Assembly (NCBI GenBank): GCA_963932465.1
Contig: OZ010786.1
Span: 445,768,619-445,832,618 of the forward strand
Length of the DNA: 64,000 nucleotides
Reading direction: 5' to 3'
DNA from: Maratus speciosus
Taxonomy: Eukaryota > Arthropoda > Arachnida > Araneae > Salticidae
Shown here: positions 1 through 10,951 of the stretch, piece after piece
How positions within the stretch are numbered: position 1 is the first letter of the stretch
Layout: every line of letters begins with the position of its first letter
Made by a program: the position numbers and the translations under genes
Notes under the pieces: generated by a model
Told to the model about the DNA's origin: nothing
The model's input: only the letters and a program-made list of their open reading frames with translations
The model's database searches: none

Positions 1-297
1 CAGGAGTGTTATGCATAAAGTCAAAAGTTTTTTACAGTGATTTTCGATTTTAGTTCGAATTACAAACAATAGATGGCGCTGCGATCAATAGAGACTAAAT
101 TCATGCTCGATTTTTGGTACTTCGTGGCCCGGATAATACATTTCCATCCCCTTTTTCTGCATGGAACAACAGAAAGGCCCAGAAATCGAGCCTGTATTTA
201 GCGACTATTGCTTACAGCGCCATCTATTGTTTATAATTCGAACTAAAATCGAAAATCACTGTAATAAAACTCTTGACTTTATGCATAACCCTCTTGC
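1..297. repeat. Palindromic (foldback) MITE
   Basis: The segment is almost one imperfect hairpin. The left arm, starting GAGTGTTATGCATAAAGTC, pairs with the right arm ending GACTTTATGCATAACCCTC, and the pairing continues through ATAGATGGCGCTG / CAGCGCCATCTAT to a short loop near 145. Arms are about 130 bp. An open frame across the right half is a by-product of the repeat. The window starts inside or at the edge of the element, so the left end may be missing. Family unassigned; a Tc/mariner-derived MITE is a guess. Confidence 0.75.
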
Positions 298-376
298 AAG
301 AATTTTTTTAATATCTGACACCGTTTGGAAGTTATTGAATTTTAAAATCAGTCAGTCCTTTTTGGGACACCTGGTA

Positions 377-424
377 TACACACACACACACAAACACACA
401 CATATATATATATATATATAGTAT
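377..424. repeat. (CA)n / (TA)n microsatellite
   Basis: A CA run with one AA interruption passes straight into a TA run. No coding content. Confidence 0.95.
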
Positions 425-429
425 ATATG

Positions 430-590
430 TATGTATAAACTTTTTAGGTAGGGGTGGTTTTGGGTTCCTGGGGTCATATAATGAAAAGTTATGAAGGAAT
501 TTTTTAAAAGTCGCACCATGGTAACGACTGCAATAGGTAGTATTTCTTACGAAATCTACCTAAAAAATGGTTCCAATTTCCTCCCTCCAA
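430..590 (+). repeat. Dispersed repeat, inverted relative at 25560-25720
   Basis: Contains GGTGGTTTTGGGTTCCTGGG and, further on, AATAGGTAGTATTTCTTACG. Both blocks recur in reverse complement at about 25560-25720. Both copies lie beside a microsatellite (TA here, TATC there). Family unknown. Confidence 0.55.
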
Positions 591-1205
591 AAAATCCAAT
601 ACGCAGAGACTAATTCATATTAATTATAAATCCTGTAAATTATAACTAAATAAAAATTTATTTCTAAATGAGTAAGTAATTTAATTTTCATTAAAGTAAG
701 GAACAAAGAAATGTACTAATTATCAGTGGAAGAATAACATAACGAAACATTAACCATCCAAACATGAGGGAAAAAATTGAAAAAAATGTCATGAAAAAGC
801 ATTCCTAATTTCTTCCCCGAGACGAAAATAAAAACTGCAAGGGGGACGAAATTGGGACCACGCTACTTCCAAATATGGCGGAGCTTCAGTTCTTGTAAGA
901 TGAACTGAGCGTCCTAAAACTCACTGTATGCTACTGTCAGCATCTTACCAACGTAAAATACATGCAATGAATAAGAAATAAATACTTACAGTACAGTAAA
1001 TAACGTTCTACAAACGACGTAATAAAAACTCAGGTTTTTTTAAAAATAGGAAATTCGCCGTCCTTAATTTATGTATTCGTCTTGGCGAACGAAACATTCA
1101 ATTCTGATCCCTTTTACCTTCCGTCTCCTGTGCCTTGCGTCATAAGTGGCGCCACTTTCGCAGAAGCAGGGAAGTTAAGGGGGACGAAATATGGGCACTT
1201 TACCC
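591..1205. other. No gene; short direct repeats
   Basis: A+T-rich and non-coding. The block AAGGGGGACGAAAT occurs in the same orientation at about 839 and 1177, so it brackets 340 bp as direct rather than inverted repeats. Nothing else recognised. Confidence 0.5.
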
Positions 1206-1315
1206 TATGAATTTCATGGTAATCGGACGATATATTTACGCGAATTAGAGCATAGGCAGACGGCAGAGAGACGAACCGAAGTCATAAACACTTTTCAATT
1301 CTGTTAGAAAGTGTT
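1206..1315 (-). repeat. Terminal fragment of the AACACTTTCC repeat family
   Basis: Ends in the imperfect hairpin AACACTTTTCAATTCTGTTA / GAAAGTGTT, preceded by a GCAGACGGCAGAGAG-type block. This matches the end of the longer copies at 35080-36764 and 60424-61561. Only about the last 110 bp remain. Confidence 0.7.
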
Positions 1316-2345
1316 AAAAACAAGAATTATTTTACGATTGAAACTAAATAAAAAATTTATTCACCTTAAATTTTTCATTGATTTTTTAAAATTTATACGA
1401 AATTTTTATAATATTGAAACATCAATGCAAGTTGATAGCAGAAATATTTAATGGATAAACCTAAGCGACGTTTTATTGACCAAAACTAGATAGGTAGACT
1501 CTAACAAATTAAAGCCTTAAACCTTCCGAGATGAACATCTTTTACAGAATTTTCAATCTTTAGCCACCGGTATTTGCAAAAAGAAAGTTTTATTTATTTT
1601 ATCGCAAAAATACTGTGATTAAATCAGGCAAATTTTCCTAATCAATATTATTGGTAAGGATAATCAAGGATTCTGATTATTCTGTACGTCACGCATATAA
1701 GCTGCTTGTAACGGAAGCATTACCCAATCATGAGGCTTAAATTTAATTTCCAAACTGACAAATGCCACCAAGAATTTTTTAGTACAATTTTGCTCTCATA
1801 ATATACGCGAAGAAAAGCTTTTGTTTATTTTTAAATAAATTTGTTCTTAAATTGGGGTGTGAATCACTTATTTCAAAATTCATGGAGCAGAAATGCCTTG
1901 CCCCTGAAAAGGTAAAAGAAATACATTTGTAGGCTTCTTTGAAAAGTTGAATATCTTTTCAAAATGAAATTTTCAATTCCATTTTGATTTCGCGTCTCTT
2001 AAAATAATTCATTTTATGCATAATTTTTTAAAAGTCATACATGACATAGTTCATACTTGCTTTCTTTTCTTATTTAAACTTCCATGTTTTGAAACATCAC
2101 TGCAGATAGGAAAATTTTGCAGAATTAGATTTGAAAAAAGTTACTTACACAGTTTTCAAGGATAAAAGAAAAAAAATATTTTGCGTATCAAGCGATAAAA
2201 AAGAGTAAACCGGGAAGCAATAACAAACAACCAGCTGAAATAACACCCTCTACTTCATTCGATATTCGAAGGTGTATGATCGAAAGGGTAAGGGTTGACG
2301 GGGTACAACGGAATAGAATTTTGAGATTTTCTCCTGACAATCAGG
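1316..2345. other. No recognised feature
   Basis: A+T-rich, with no ORF of recognisable content and no clear repeat structure. Confidence 0.5.
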
Positions 2346-2351
2346 GATGAT

Positions 2352-2394
2352 TTATTTATTTATTTTATTTATTTATTTATTTATTTATTTATTT
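2352..2394. repeat. (TTTA)n microsatellite
   Basis: About ten TTTA units with few interruptions, just outside the Tigger-like element. Confidence 0.9.
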
Positions 2395-2680
2395 TTTGTA
2401 ATGCAGTAAATTTCCGATTACCGTCACTAACGGGACCAATAGTGTGGCGTATAATCGAAATAGACGGATAATCGAAGGACGGTACAAGACCGTAACAAAG
2501 ATTACATTTCTGTATGTTAATTTTTAAATAAGAATAATTGAAAGATTTTTTTAATTTGTTATGTACTTTCGTTCATAAAACGTATAACAGATAGTAAGAA
2601 AGCTATTTAAATCAGACAACTTTCGAATTTTACTGAATAAACATGTAGTACCTTTTTTCCGTCTAAAATAAGCCATTATG

Positions 2681-3618
2681 CAGTGAAACTTGGATAATTC
2701 GAATTTGAAGGGACCAGAGAAAAGTTCGAAATATCCAAAAATTCGAATTATATATATTCTCTCAAAAACAAGAGATAAATAAAAAAAATTAACGCCACGA
2801 TGAAAGATTTAACACATGAACTTTATCTAAGAATAGTGCCACATTTTTTTGCATTAAATCAAACATTTTATACTAGCTTAATTATTCATCACTCAGATAT
2901 TTTTTATTGCTTTTTTGATTGCAATCTTTAAGTCATTAGAATATGATTCCAGCCTATCAATTGATACAAAAACAGAATCATCTACATTAGACTGGCCTTC
3001 GAAAAAGCATCGAAGTTTATGTATATGCATCATAGTTTCTGGCGAACTAGGTAGGGGCTTCTTGTATTTCCTTGTTGTTTTCACCCCCAGGAAGTCCGTC
3101 AACAGCTTATGGTTTGGTCCATGTTGACATAGTCCTCATACAAGATTAATGGATCAGATTTTACATTTTCCCAGTTACCGACAGATAGTTCAGGACCAAT
3201 TTCACCAAAGTTTTCCAATACATTTACTTTTCCGTTTTTTTCTTTACAAATCCCGCTTCATGAAAGCATTTCATAACCGTTCTAGCACTGACCTGCCTAC
3301 ACATTCGTGAAGCATGAAGTATGTTGAGATTCTTAATCGAAAAATCTCCGATGAGGATACTTTCAACCAATAGACGCCTGTAGAAATGTTTAAGGTTTTT
3401 GATGATTCCTAGGTCCATATAGACAACTTGATCTCAGGAATAATTTTTACTACAAAATGCTAAGGCAATCTTACGAAAAATTCGAATTATCCAAAATAAA
3501 TTCGAAATAGCCACAATGTTTTTACATTATTTTAATACGTAATTCTAGGGACCGAGCAAAAAATTCTAATTATCCAAAATTTCGAATTAAACAAGTTAGA
3601 ATTATCCAAGTTTCACTG
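2681..3618 (-). mobile_element. Second Tigger-like element nested in the first
   Basis: Starts CAGTGAAACTTGGATAATTC and ends with its inverse (GAATTATCCAAGTTTCACTG allowing one change). Subterminal GAATTATCCAAA-type motifs are repeated near both ends. TA follows the right end; the left flank reads TG, presumably a mutated TA. It sits just past the coding end of the host Tigger transposase. At 0.94 kb it is shorter than an autonomous Tigger (about 2 kb or more) and keeps only the C-terminal part of a transposase. Confidence 0.8.
2893..3430 (-). pseudogene. Tigger-type transposase, C-terminal remnant
   Basis: On the minus strand, read from 3430 down, the frame gives MDLGIIKNLKHFYRR, the diagnostic block after the catalytic core of Tigger transposases (family form has DQGII). 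Further on come VSARTVMKCFHEAGF, matching the family pattern T-x3-CF-x2-AGF, and then a distal block ending RCFFEGQSNVDDSVF. The catalytic DDE core upstream of DLGII and the N-terminal helix-turn-helix are absent. The frame is split between about 3103 and 3223. It is therefore a dead remnant. Family call is from motif recognition only. Confidence 0.75.
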
Positions 3619-3629
3619 TATTTGATTGT

Positions 3630-3990
3630 CTGCGTTTTGCTTGTGCTTTTCTTGCAGCAAGATTGTGAATTCTGCTTAATAAAAGTATTTGGGTTGCATC
3701 TGCTTCATTTTTCATCTCAAACCAATTGATGCATGTAGAAAGCAGTCGCATAATAGTCTGCATGTCACTTCTGGATGATCATTCCCCGATTCATCACATT
3801 CATAAGCTTAAGGTTTTTCTGGATTCAAAACATTTTGAATAATTTTGTGATCCGTAAATTCTTCACAACCAATATCATCCTTGTCGAAATTTGTCTGTGA
3901 TTTCACCAGCAGAAATTTTATAGCTGCTGTTCGTGACGTCAGACAAGCATTTTGCCCAAAATATCGCCTCTCATTCGGGTTTATGGGCAT
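3630..3990 (-). pseudogene. Tigger-type transposase C-terminus of the outer element
   Basis: Minus-strand translation of 3630-3760 gives the tail MRLLSTCINWFEMKNEADA followed by TQILLLSRIHNLAARKAQ, the terminal region seen in Tigger/jerky-type transposases (a cysteine/tryptophan helix and a basic helix). Upstream (3808-3990) is an acidic segment containing IGCEEFTDHKII, also typical of the position before the tail. No catalytic domain remains upstream because the element was deleted and then invaded by another repeat. The same tail recurs at about 23629-23970 in the related copy. Confidence 0.65.
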
Positions 3991-4018
3991 TTAAATTTTC
4001 CTTGTTTGTTTCTAATTA

Positions 4019-4019
<1 letters not shown>

Positions 4020-4053
<34 letters not shown>

Positions 4054-4605
4054 CAATTTAACAAATTACAACGACCATTTGGAAAATGATTTTTTTCAAA
4101 GACTAAAATTTAAGACATAAAAAATCGCATCATCGTTCATCAATCGTTGATCATACATTACGTACGCCATGGATTACATTTTTCGGTACTGTAAATTTTT
4201 AAACTTCTACGGAGCTGATCATACATTACGTACACCAAGGATTAAACATTAATATTCCTGGACGAATTTTAAATGAAATTTTATTTTTAAATTTCTAAAC
4301 ATCCCGCAATATTACTTTTTTACATCGCCGTATAGAGAAAAAAATGTGCTTTTAAATGCAATTTATTTGAAAGCTGTATCTCAGCTTGTTTCTGAGTTAT
4401 TAATTTGTTTTGTAGTTTTTATTACATCTTTTGTTATAGTGGCAACATAAGTATCCATCTCTGTTGAAAGTAAAGGGAAAATACAGATTACTGTATAAAC
4501 CAATCAGAAAACGAATAAAATGCGGGATTCAACTAATAAAACGCTTCAGATATGTTTTTGATTTTCTACCCAGACCGAGGACAATAACCATTTTTCTAAA
4601 TGGTT
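4020..4605. repeat. Dispersed repeat E with poly(A), nested in the Tigger
   Basis: Begins with about 30 A residues, then TTAACAAATTACAACGACCA, and ends CTAAATGGTTAAA. The related Tigger copy at about 24008 passes straight from TTGTTTCTGAT to an A/G tract without it, so that copy is an empty site. Relatives: 16903-17560, 62770-63000, 6880-7260 (inverted), more distantly 37030-37720 and 63485-64000. An internal block TGATCATACATTACGTAC occurs twice (about 4149 and 4217). Class unknown. Confidence 0.65.
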
Positions 4606-4689
4606 AAAAAAAAAGGAAAAGGGGGGAGGAGGTTGAAGTTTAACCGAGGGTGGCGGTTGATAGAGTGGCGGATAATCGAAAGTTTACTG

Positions 4690-5215
4690 TATTTATTAAA
4701 CAAGGGGGGTTCGCCAACTCCTGTTTAAATTGATGCTCTAAAAATACGCTAATTTTCATTGTTTTGAAAATTTTTCCCTATTATGGAAGATTGAATGATA
4801 TTATTACGACCAGTGGCTATCTTCTGTAATCTTTCTGACATTCATTTTCCTTTTACTGTTGTATGTTTTGGTTTTCAAGGCCACATCCACCGGTGTCGCG
4901 ACAGCTGATTGCTGTTCCTGCGATTGATTAAGTAAGATCGATTATACATTTGAAAATCAGCTTGTATAAAATAGTTAAGTAAAAAATGTCGGTGTCTTTC
5001 GGCTTTTATAACATCGAGAAGAAAAGTTTTCTTTTAGATGCTGTAAGAAAATCATTTTAAATATGATGTAATTTTTCACCATTAAATGCTTTTCTCGCGT
5101 AATAGTTTAATTATTTGAAAGTTTTTTTTATATTCTTGTGTAAACATATTTTTCAATTGAAAAGTGTTTGGAAATATTATTTGGGCTTTTTAAAATCTGG
5201 GGAACAATAGATAAA
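4690..5215. other. No recognised feature
   Basis: A+T-rich. The first 60 bp are shared with the flank of the related Tigger copy at 24087; the rest shows nothing recognisable. Confidence 0.5.
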
Positions 5216-5217
5216 AA

Positions 5218-5505
5218 ACGCCTATTTCAATATACGATCTAAAACATTACTCATATAATCAAATTTTGAATAATAATAATAATAATAAAAAAACTGCTAA
5301 AAATTAGAGAAAAAAAAATTTGGACACTGCACATTACAATCTAGTCACAGGTATTTCAAACGGCTATTTCAATATATGATATAAATCTGATAATGATCTG
5401 ATAATGATGATAATGATCTGATCTCTTAGATAATCAACTTTTGAATAAAAAATTTGAAAAAAAAAACTGCTAAAAATTAGAAAAAATATTAACACTGCTC
5501 ACTAT
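5218..5505 (+). repeat. Two-copy degenerate tandem duplication
   Basis: CTATTTCAATATACGATCTA (5221) and CTATTTCAATATATGATATA (5362) start two copies that each end AACTGCTAAAAATTAG. Small (AAT)n and GATAATGAT expansions distinguish them. Confidence 0.6.
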
Positions 5506-5529
5506 TATCACTATTATATAATCTAATCA

Positions 5530-5745
5530 CCATCTTTTGCAGTTATAAGCCTGCAAAAGATGGCTAAATTCCTATGCATTGTTTTTCATCCTATAAAACT
5601 TACTTAACTGAAGTATATTTATCTATTTATAAATTAAATAGCACTAAAAATAATTCTTCGATTTAAAAACTGTCTGCTTCAACGTATTTATCGTACATTT
5701 CTGTATAAAATTACCAGTTTTTCTGTTTTTATAGGCAATAACTTT
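5530..5745 (-). repeat. Helitron-derived fragment with perfect 13-bp hairpin
   Basis: CCATCTTTTGCAG (5530-5542) pairs perfectly with CTGCAAAAGATGG (5551-5563) across an 8-nt loop. The sequence after it, in reverse complement, matches the 5' part of the Helitrons at 40173 and 44721-46324, around CAGACAGTTTTTAAATCGAA. A same-family fragment is at 15700-16010. Confidence 0.6.
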
Positions 5746-6875
5746 AACATTATTAACCGAAAAATTTAAAAGGTTACAATAAATCCAGTAACTGCAGCAG
5801 CAGCAGTTTTAGTTTACCTTTTTTTTTTTTTAGGTGCGCTCGTAATTATATAAACTAAGGGATCGTACCCGGGCTACCCTGGTAACAGAATATAGGTGAA
5901 AACCAATTGTTTTAATTGAGAATTAATATATATATTTTTTACATGCAATATATTTTTTAGATTGCCCACTAAAAATAAAAAAAAATATTTTTCATATGAA
6001 AAATATGAATTATATAATCGAATAAACTTTTAAAATTTATCAAAAGCGATTTTTTCGTATTAGTCGCATGGTAAGACTTATTAGCCCAAGATTTTGCTGC
6101 TTACGGCCTCCTTTTATTTTCTGATAATTTTAGAACTTTAAGCGCGTAGTTCAATTAGATGTCTGTTAAATTTGTGTTTCATTTATATTATTTTATTTAT
6201 TTAATCATAGAGGAAGTTTTATATTTGTTTACGGAATATCAGACCGAAGAAAATGATGAATTCTTTATGTTGTTTTAAGGGCAAACGGATTAATCTTTCT
6301 TAATCGAGCTCTACGCGATAGAGATAAATTTAAAAATTAACCTCCCATACCCGTAATCCCGCTTTTAAAAGAATGGTATATTTTAATTTATCATTTTCAA
6401 TTCATTTTAACTCAAAACGTGAAGTCACGATTGTCAGAAAATCTTTGCATGAGAATAGTCGCACTCTTAACTCGAGATTCTAATCTCAGTACCTGAGAGT
6501 AAAAATTGCCGTAATTTATGGGTTTTTTTGACGCATTTGTGTTAAAAAATTTAGTTTTATTTAAGAAAATCATAGTTTTCTTTTAAATATGACGTCATTT
6601 TCACTTACTTAAGCATTCCACCTTGTGTCTGAAACTTAGTACGCATACAGATGGGAAAAAAAATGGAAATTTTATGAGGAAAATGCGTGTTTTTAAAAGC
6701 AGTGCGTAATATTCCGTTCAAAATATTATGTCCCAAATGGGATTTTGCGCTGCTAAACCCTATAGAACAATTTTCATCAGCAATTTTGAACTTTCATCAG
6801 ATAATCACATAAATAAAGATAAATGAACCTCATTATTCCTCTCTTCTCTGCAATAACGAAAGCTATCTCATTTTT
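5746..6875. other. No gene recognised
   Basis: A+T-rich with poly(T) near 5819. CGTACCCGGGCTACCCTGG near 5866 resembles a Helitron-type GC hairpin but is not followed by CTAG. A short AGATTGCCCACTAAAAA block at 5960 recurs in part at 8420. Confidence 0.45.
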
Positions 6876-6879
6876 GCAG

Positions 6880-7260
6880 ATTTTTACATTTTTGCATTTT
6901 TATAACAGACGAAATTCTTGACATAGCACTCATTTTTACTTTCAATTTCTTTTTTCAGTTTTTATGAGAAAATGCAACAAACATACAGCAATCTACTATT
7001 TCCCTTTTACTTCCAACAGAAATGGAGTACTTCAGTTGCCACGATTACAAAAAAAGTAATAAAAACTACAAAAAAATTAATATCTCAAAATTAAATTGAG
7101 ATACAGCTTTCAAACAAATTGCATTTAAAATAGCATTTTTTTCCTTATCCGATGGTGTAAAAATTTAAAATGTGCGATGTTTAGAAGTTTAAAAATTTGC
7201 AGTAGAGAAAATTGCAAAACCAAAATTTTATTTCAAATTTCAAAGTGTTGCCATTCGGAA
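6880..7260 (-). repeat. Dispersed repeat E, inverted copy
   Basis: Reverse-complement relative of 4300-4480 and 17260-17420: TTAAATTGAGATACAGC and GCAACTGAAGTACTCC-type blocks align. No clean ends. Confidence 0.55.
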
Positions 7261-7299
7261 AATGACGTATGCGTTACGCACAGATATGTTTGTCCTTAA

Positions 7300-7788
7300 T
7301 AATATAGATAAATACGTAGCATCTATAGTCGTCGTCTGACCCGTCCGCATATAACAGCGCAAAATCTACTCAACCGAATGTCTTGAAGTTTAATATATAT
7401 AATCGTTACAGAATTTTTTCATTTCAAATTTTATGAAAATTGAATCAAAATTTAAAAAGATATTAATAAAAGTTTTCTTCATTCTATTATATCCTATCAT
7501 AAGTAATTAATTCAATGATATCCCATGATAGGTAACGATTCTAGGTTGATTTTGTGATTAGGAGATATTTAAGATGAAGTCATATTATTTCCGTATTACT
7601 GAATTTAATATATATAATTCTAATAAATTTTGTATTCATGCATATGTGTGCAGCAGCTATTGCACCATGATCTGAATATTTATAAAGCTAGTTATAGTAT
7701 GAACACACCTAATTTGCCACATTTGATGTCAATTTTAGAATTGTGGAGAGAAACTTGTAGGATGGTAAATACAGATAACATTCTCTCT

Positions 7789-7790
<2 letters not shown>
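7300..7790 (+). repeat. Dispersed repeat F, copy 1
   Basis: Starts near ATACGTAGCATCTATAGTCG with a CGTCTGACCCGTCCGCAT block, and runs to GAACACACCTAATTTGCC. Another copy is at 55134-55600, and an inverted partial copy at 8235-8440. The A+T-rich open frame starting at 7630 lies within it. Confidence 0.7.

Positions 7791-7792
<2 letters not shown>

Positions 7793-7831
<39 letters not shown>
7793..7831. repeat. Poly(T) tract
   Basis: About 40 T following a short CT repeat. Confidence 0.95.
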
Positions 7832-7835
<4 letters not shown>

Positions 7836-8234
7836 GAATTTGGCTACTGTTACGGATATTATGCAGTTTCTTTTATAAAATAAATTTAACACGCAGCTCA
7901 AACAGAATGCAACAGTTTGCATTTTCCATCGTATAAGAAGTGTTTTTAATTAAATTAAAAACCCAGTGGCATAAATTTACAGTACAAAGACACTAAGCTA
8001 ATAAACGCATACATGCTCAAAAAAGCAAAACAAATAACAACAACAAAAAAAGAAGGCAGGGACATATAAGGTATTTATACATCCGATATTGGGTCAAATT
8101 TGAATGAATCCAAAGTAATAAAATTGATAACTGGACATTAAAAATGTGATGTATTTTTTCAATTTCTGTAATTCTATAACTAATGAATAATGAATGTTCT
8201 AACTGATTATATGATCGCTTTACTTCACGATAGA
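7832..8234. other. Spacer between inverted repeat-F arms; no gene
   Basis: A+T-rich, with a CAACAACAAAAAA run. The 109-codon minus-strand frame that crosses 8017-8346 begins in the repeat-F arm and has no recognisable domain, so it is not called as a gene. Confidence 0.5.
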
Positions 8235-8440
8235 TAAAAATTTCGAACATTTTTAATGAATTGTGCATCAAACATGGCAAAGGAGGTGTGTTCATACTAT
8301 AACTAGTTTTAAAAATATTCAGATCTTGGTGCAATAGCTGTTGCACTCATATGCATGAATACAAAATGCATTATGATTATATATATTAAATTCAGTAATA
8401 CGGAAGTAATATTATTATTTTGCCCACTAAAAAAAAATTA
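8235..8440 (-). repeat. Dispersed repeat F, inverted partial copy
   Basis: About 155 bp matches 7575-7730 in reverse complement, including GTGTTCATACTATAACTAG. With copy 1 it forms a large inverted repeat with a spacer of about 500 bp. Confidence 0.7.
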
Positions 8441-8542
8441 TTTTTTTTTAAATTAATTAAAATGATTTTACATTAATAATACCGAGATAATTTAATACCG
8501 ATAAATTTGAGCGATTAATTATTCTTATAAATATCTAAGTAA

Positions 8543-10142
8543 TCTATAATAATAAAGAAAGAAGTTTGTGTGTGAGTGAGTGAGTGTGTCGACGGTGTTC
8601 TGAAGAGACCACTGCACGTAGAGCTACAAAATTTGGGGAAAATGTACGTCTACATATGAAGTTTTGCACCTCGAAGCCCGATTTTCAATTTTTTGATTAG
8701 ATTTTTTTTATTTAATTTTTTATGCGATTTTTAGCACTTTTTTAAGTTTCGAGGCGATTTTTCCATATAAGTGAGAAGAATATAGTTTCTTTCTTTTAGC
8801 CCAATATAGTAAATTTTATTCTCTTTTCAAAAAAGTTTATTCGGAATTCGTGCAGCGATTTTTGAATTTTTAGCGAATTTTTTATGCAATTATTGAACAG
8901 CATTTAATGCATTTCCATATAAGGAGGTTACCGTAGAGAGACACAGTTATGCCGCCAAATTTGTCGCCAACTTGGCGGTATATCGCCAAATTTGGTGACC
9001 AAAATGAGTCGCCAAAAGTGACGCCAACTTGGCGGTATCTCCAATATTTCGCCAAATTCCCATAGACTTCCATTGTAAACCAATATGGATTACTTGCACA
9101 GAAAATCAACAAATTGAGATATTTTAATGCAACAAAAACTAATATTTAGTTAAGGGATTGTATTAATTCGATTTTTTTCACATTAGGAAAAAGAATACGG
9201 TTTCTTTCTTTTAACCCAATATAGTAAATTTTGTTCTCTTTTTTAAAAAGTTTATTCGGAATTCGTACAGCGATTTTTGAATTTTTAGCGAATTTTTTAT
9301 GCGATTATTGAACAGCATGTAATGCATCTCCATACGTATAAGGGGGGTTACCGTAGGGGGGGGATCCGGTTCTGTCGCCAAATAACTCCAAGTTTGTCGC
9401 CAACTTGGCGATATATCGCCAAATTTGGCGACCAAAATTAGTCGCCAAAAGTGACGCCAACTTTGCGATATCTCTAATATTTCGCCAAATTCCCATAGAC
9501 TTCCACTGTAAAACAATAGGGTTTACTTGCTTACAGAAAATCAACAAATTGAGATATTTTAATGCAACAAAAACTAATATTAACTTAAAGGATTATATTA
9601 ATTATATTTAAGGGAGGCCAAATAAATTAATTACGAATAAAAGTAACATGTTCTAATGCTTAGCATAATTTCCAAAACATAAATTTTAAGAGAGTCCACA
9701 GGTCAAAGGAATTAGATTTGAAACTTTTATCCAATTATAGTAAATTTTGACTTTCGTGATTTTTGAGCTTTTTGTGATTTTTAATGCGATTTTTACGTTT
9801 CTTCGCGATCTGCTGCAAATTTTTGACATTCCATTTTTGATCTAAAGTACATTCTGCCCTCATTTCAATAAAGTTTATTCGGATTTCGTATAGCAATTTT
9901 CGAATTTTTCGGGAATTTTGTATGTGATTTTTAGTGTATTTTAGAGATTTGCTACTTATTTTTCCACATTAGTGAAAGGAATCAACTTGCAATCTTCGAA
10001 CACAAAATATAATTTATTCTATTTTCAAAATTTGAGAAGCGATTTAAAAATTTTTCGCGATATCTTATTGTGATTTTCAGAACTTTTTCGTAATTCCTGC
10101 TGTTTTTTGACGTACCCAGGCAACGCAGGGCAAGTTCGCTAG
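8543..10142 (+). mobile_element. Non-autonomous Helitron
   Basis: 5' end TCTATAATAATAAAG follows an A; 3' end is CTAG (10139-10142) followed by T, so the insertion is between A and T with no target duplication, as known for Helitrons. Just before CTAG lies the GC hairpin CCCAGGCAACGCAGGG, the usual sub-terminal hairpin position. There is no Rep/helicase coding, so it was mobilised in trans. The interior contains a duplicated block (8753-9600). Confidence 0.85.
8753..9600 (+). repeat. Tandem duplication of about 417 bp inside the Helitron
   Basis: Two copies share TTTATTCGGAATTCGT, then a palindrome-rich block built on CGCCAAATTTGGCG and CGCCAACTTGGCG, then CAACAAATTGAGATATTTTA. Relatives of the palindrome block occur at 38570-38660 (inverted) and 48568-48700. 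Minus-strand frames here are repeat translations. A weaker third copy may follow to about 9990. Confidence 0.8.
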
Positions 10143-10723
10143 TTATTAATAATCCCCGTTTTTAAATTTTTTTCATTGTTTAAAAAAGGCTTCTGGAACG
10201 TTCTCCTTAGAGTTTGAATTTCTACGTCACGGATTCAAGAGAACAATTTTCTGTACTCTTAAATAGCTGGATCAGATCGAATTATTTCCAAAAAGGGTAA
10301 AATTGTTACGAATATTGACGTTGTTTTGTAGGTATTTTCAGTGAATTGTCACTTGTCAGTGATTCTGAAATATTCACATTAAGTTATGTATCTTCACTTG
10401 AATATAAAGTTGAAAAATACAATAATGCTAGCAGCAGTTGGAAAATATCTGTTTTCTACGATAAAATTTCTATTTGAATAAATAAAAATACATAAATAAA
10501 TGGATGAGCATATATTTTTTTAGATGGCACTTCTTTAACGCTTTCATACATACATATTTATTTCACGTAGATAGCGGAACGTATTTATTTCACGGTTTTA
10601 CTGGAACATATTTATTTCACGCGAACTAACGCAAATATTGCAATAAAAATATAATTGTATAACAGAATGCTTTAAAACATCCCTTGTAGGTGAATACTAT
10701 GATCATAAATATATATCTCAAGT

Positions 10724-10951
10724 TTGGAAAAAATTAAACCTTACGAAAATCCGAAATTACAAAAAAATGTTTTTTGTGATGTCGTAAAATTTTATGCACC
10801 AATCAGATTTTATACAAATATCTCTTTAAAAACGATAGGTGGCGGATCGACGAGACTTTTTTCCTCAGATTATAGTGTAGCGATCGCTGTACGAGATATT
10901 AAAATGCCGAAATCTCTACAGTTCTCGCCTGAAGAAGTTGTGGAAGTTTAG
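10724..10951 (+). pseudogene. Tc1 transposase N-terminal remnant in satellite unit 1
   Basis: The 75-codon open frame ends MPKSLQFSPEEVVEV and then a TAG. The segment from MPKS resembles the start of Tc1-like transposases (a basic start followed by LSPEER-type helix). The preceding 60 codons are read-through of the Tc1 5' leader and not a real protein. The same TAG after EEVVEV is present in all five units (near 10949, 11829, 12708, 13586, 14462), so the transposase was already dead before amplification. Confidence 0.7.

Larger units (their letters stand above)
2404..4689 (-). mobile_element. Tigger/pogo-like DNA transposon, interrupted
   Basis: Left end CAGTAAATTTCCGATTACCG and right end GGATAATCGAAAGTTTACTG are inverted relatives, a typical Tigger-type terminus; TA follows the right end. 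The C-terminal part of a Tigger transposase lies inside on the minus strand. Two other elements have inserted (2681-3618 and about 4020-4605), leaving roughly 0.76 kb of own sequence, so it was internally deleted. A second copy of much of it is at 22825-24086; the match continues about 60 bp past the right terminus. Confidence 0.75.

Noticed and set aside
161..421. 86-codon open frame
   Set aside because: It is the right arm of a palindrome followed by CA/TA microsatellite codons.
5860..5885. Helitron 3' end at ACCCGGGCTACCCTGG
   Set aside because: No CTAG follows the hairpin-like sequence.
7630..7833. 67-codon frame ending in poly-phenylalanine
   Set aside because: The C-terminus is a poly(T) tract and the start lies in dispersed repeat F.
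8882..9547. Paired minus-strand frames with similar proteins, as a duplicated gene
   Set aside because: They arise from the duplicated Helitron interior; the similarity is at DNA level and includes palindromes.
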